In this document: piece after piece, positions 62,323-64,000 of the stretch | Numbering within the stretch: position 1 is the first letter of the stretch | How the letters are laid out: the number at the start of each line of letters is the position of its first letter | Assembly (NCBI GenBank): GCA_947305065.1 | Contig: CAMZCT010000002.1 | Location: 1 to 64,000 of the forward strand | DNA length: 64,000 nt | From: an uncultured Mycoplasmatota bacterium | Lineage (GTDB): Bacteria > Bacillota_I > Bacilli_A > RF39 > UBA660 | Reading direction: 5' to 3' | Translations under genes and position numbers: made by a program | The notes under the pieces: generated by a model | What the model was told of the DNA's origin: nothing | The model's input: only the letters and a program-made list of their open reading frames with translations | Database searches by the model: none

Positions 62323-63541
62323 ATTTAATAATACTTATTGTTTCTGTTTCAGTAACAATAATACTATTTCTGTTTATAGCATCTAACAAAGCATTAAATG
62401 AATCTTCGAAAGACTTGGTAATTATATATGGATTTTTACTTTCTTTCAGTGCTATAAATACATCATAATCTTCTACAGGTATAATATAAAAATTATATCT
62501 TGTTTGTTGATTGTTAACAGAAATTAAGTTTTTATTTTTAATAGACAGTTTATTATTCCCTATTATTCTTGAAAGTTCTTTATTAACATTTTTAAAATCA
62601 TTAGTAATATTTATATAAGACATTATGTTACAGTTAGGAGTTGTTGTATAACTATCATATTCAAAATAGATAAAATTGGATAAAGTAGAATATAATTCAT
62701 TCCATAGAGTATATATAGTTTTTACATAAGGAATATATTCTTCTTCTTTCTTTTCTTCTGCAACTACAACTTCTTCTACTGGCGATTCTGAAACAGGTTC
62801 TTCTACTGGTAGCTCTGGATTAGGTGCTTCTTCTTCATCTTGGACAACTATTGGCTGATTAGCAAATTCAGAATCTTTAAATACTTCTAGCGCAATTTGT
62901 TCTATTTCTTTTATAGCATTTGAAACATCGCTTATTAATATGTATCCTTGTTTCATATCTAATTTCTTCAAAGTAATATAAGAAAGTATATCATTTTCTA
63001 CTTCTTCCCATTCTTTTGGAGTCATTTTTCCATCTATATATGTTAATCTAGAACAAAGATCTTCTTCCATTATAGAATATGCTGTCTTATAATACGGATC
63101 AACAAACGCTCCGATTCGAGTAGATATTTCTCTTTTTATTTCTCTTACATTTTTAGATATATTAACTTTTTGTGGCTTTTTTTCAGGAACTATTTCCTTG
63201 AAAAAATCAAAGTTTTCAATAGTATCGATAGCATATGGCAAAATATTTATATCTTTGTACTTGTAATTCTTTTTACTTATTTCTGATTTTATTACATCAA
63301 ATATTTTTTCATATGCATCAGGAGTCCCACAATTCATATTAGTGTATGTTCCGTCTTTATTATCTCTAATTATAGAGAAAGAGCCTACCTTTTTTTCAGA
63401 AGTGTTATTAGCTTCTGTTAAATCAACATACCAAATAGTATCAATATCTTTGCCATTAATAGTTAATGTTACAAAGTGATTTACACTAGCAGTATGAAAA
63501 TTATTGTTAGGAAACTTGATTAAGATAATTCTACTCTCCAT
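62321..63541 (-). CDS. Soluble protein with acidic linker, unknown
   Basis: I do not recognise this 406-residue protein. The start MESRIILIKFPNNNFHTASV and a YVDLTEANNTSEKKVGSF stretch suggest a beta-rich N-terminal domain. The next 130 residues are helical (VREIKREISTRIGAFVDPYYK). A Glu/Pro/Val-rich linker (about 245-278, EEPVSESPVEEVVVAEEKK) separates it from a C-terminal alpha/beta domain. The frame is open to 63568, but AGAGGTG sets ATG 63541. It has its own terminator and follows the ABC gene by 66 bases. Confidence 0.6.
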   Translation of the reverse strand: MESRIILIKFPNNNFHTASVNHFVTLTINGKDIDTIWYVDLTEANNTSEKKVGSFSIIRDNKDGTYTNMNCGTPDAYEKIFDVIKSEISKKNYKYKDINILPYAIDTIENFDFFKEIVPEKKPQKVNISKNVREIKREISTRIGAFVDPYYKTAYSIMEEDLCSRLTYIDGKMTPKEWEEVENDILSYITLKKLDMKQGYILISDVSNAIKEIEQIALEVFKDSEFANQPIVVQDEEEAPNPELPVEEPVSESPVEEVVVAEEKKEEEYIPYVKTIYTLWNELYSTLSNFIYFEYDSYTTTPNCNIMSYINITNDFKNVNKELSRIIGNNKLSIKNKNLISVNNQQTRYNFYIIPVEDYDVFIALKESKNPYIITKSFEDSFNALLDAINRNSIIVTETETISIIK

Positions 63542-63595
63542 AACACACACCTCTATTATGTACAACATTATAACATAAATTAGTCCTTTTAGGTA

Positions 63596-63626
63596 AAAAA
63601 AGAAGTATTAGAAATCTAATACTTCT
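63596..63626 (-). terminator. Terminator after the ABC exporter
   Basis: A perfect 11-bp stem (AGAAGTATTAG and its complement, AAAT loop) and a T-run on the minus strand. Confidence 0.85.
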
Positions 63627-64000
63627 GGACTGTATAATTTCTTATACATTTTAGAGGTTTTCATAAGTTCTTCATGAGTTCCATAAGCACTTACTTGACC
63701 TTTTTCTATACAATAGATAACGTCTGCATCCATAATAGTGGAAAGACGATGAGCAACTATTATAATTGTGTGATCTTTTACTAAGTCATCTATTGTTTTC
63801 TTTATGTATTCTTGGGATTCATTGTCTAAAGCAGATGTAGCTTCATCAAAAAGAATGATTTTAGTATTCTTTAATAATGTTCTAGCTATAGCTAATCTTT
63901 GTTTTTGACCTCCAGATAAGTTAACTCCACCATCCCCAATTAATGTATCATATTGGTTAGGTAATGACATAATATAGTCATCTATATAAGCTTTTTTACA
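63608..64000 (-). CDS. ABC exporter ATP-binding domain, 3' end (partial)
   Basis: This gene runs off the window edge. The frame stays open past the ATG at 63970 to 64000, so that ATG is internal. The visible 131 codons cover the end of an ABC ATPase domain. They show the signature LSGGQKQR, Walker B IILFDEATSALD, the H-loop AHRLSTI, and a tail with YGTHEELMKTS. This pattern, with DALD-type Walker B and GTHEEL, is that of membrane-fused exporters (MsbA/LmrA/lipid or peptide exporters). The substrate cannot be told from this part. Confidence 0.9.
   Translation of the reverse strand, partial: CKKAYIDDYIMSLPNQYDTLIGDGGVNLSGGQKQRLAIARTLLKNTKIILFDEATSALDNESQEYIKKTIDDLVKDHTIIIVAHRLSTIMDADVIYCIEKGQVSAYGTHEELMKTSKMYKKLYSPEVLDF

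Noticed and set aside
1-64000. Mycoplasma-type code with TGA as tryptophan
   Set aside because: Several genes end in TGA at the expected place (parE, the 42006 gene) and tryptophan codons are TGG, so code 11 applies.

Overview
The window reads as the chromosome of a very AT-rich, low-GC Bacillota of the class Bacilli, probably an uncultured host-associated lineage of small genome. The evidence is a MraZ-led division operon, the Bacilli-type helicase loaders DnaB and DnaI, ParE/ParC, PriA, Gram-positive wall genes and strong AGGAGG-type ribosome binding sites. The code is the standard bacterial one: parE, the membrane gene at 42006-43130 and others end in TGA, and tryptophan is TGG, so this is not a Mycoplasma-type code. 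The exact order (for example an RF39-like lineage) is inference. All but three genes are on the minus strand, as expected for one replichore. I saw no IS element, integrase, phage module, CRISPR array, rRNA or tRNA.

Layout. 1-1690: a HAD phosphatase and methionine aminopeptidase on the plus strand. 1693-5530: the division operon mraZ-rsmH-ftsL-ftsI with a sigma-A promoter and three 10-bp-spaced MraZ boxes. 5600-9180: alpha/beta hydrolase, a membrane-anchored MurF and Ddl (D-Ala-D-Ala branch). 9275-13630: a 1451-residue unknown protein. 13690-14490: rpmG and efp. 14580-14667: a possible small RNA. 14720-21270: YfhO-like protein, endonuclease IV and two GT-C glycosyltransferases, probably cell-surface glycosylation. 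21380-22855: two tandem pilin-like proteins. 22906-27356: parE-parC. 27440-34020: a secretion and surface region, with two small WXG100-like proteins, membrane-anchored charged proteins, an ER/SipW-type signal peptidase, a metallophosphoesterase, an NPSTG-type sortase substrate and a phasin-like protein. 34121-41043: a 1059-residue unknown helical protein, a secreted membrane-anchored protein and a 994-residue giant pilin-like, Ig-like, Cys-rich adhesin. 41122-47435: MYG1-like hydrolase, a P-type-ATPase-like membrane core without catalytic domains, fmt, dnaI and dnaB. 47478-49384: a kinase-like gene with a duplicated glycine loop, preceded by two tandem non-coding RNA genes. 49385-53443: HD hydrolase, formate-THF ligase and a divergent polysaccharide deacetylase. 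53495-58176: a frameshifted gene, an unknown helical protein, priA and deoD. 58337-62258: YgjP peptidase-like protein, SpoU methyltransferase, rimM, trmD, a charged coiled protein and a membrane NlpC/P60 hydrolase in one run. 62321-64000: an unknown protein and the 3' end of an ABC exporter ATPase gene.

The most unusual element is the 48580-49345 stretch. It holds two tandem minus-strand transcription units, each with a sigma-A promoter of exactly 17-bp spacing and a strong intrinsic terminator. They share 5' sequence, an identical 11-bp long-range pairing and a 3' stem that differs in sequence but keeps its pairing. I do not recognise the RNA family. It is the best candidate here for an undescribed system. 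The prepilin-headed giant adhesin together with two small pilin paralogues, and the WXG100-like/SipW surface block, are the next most interesting.
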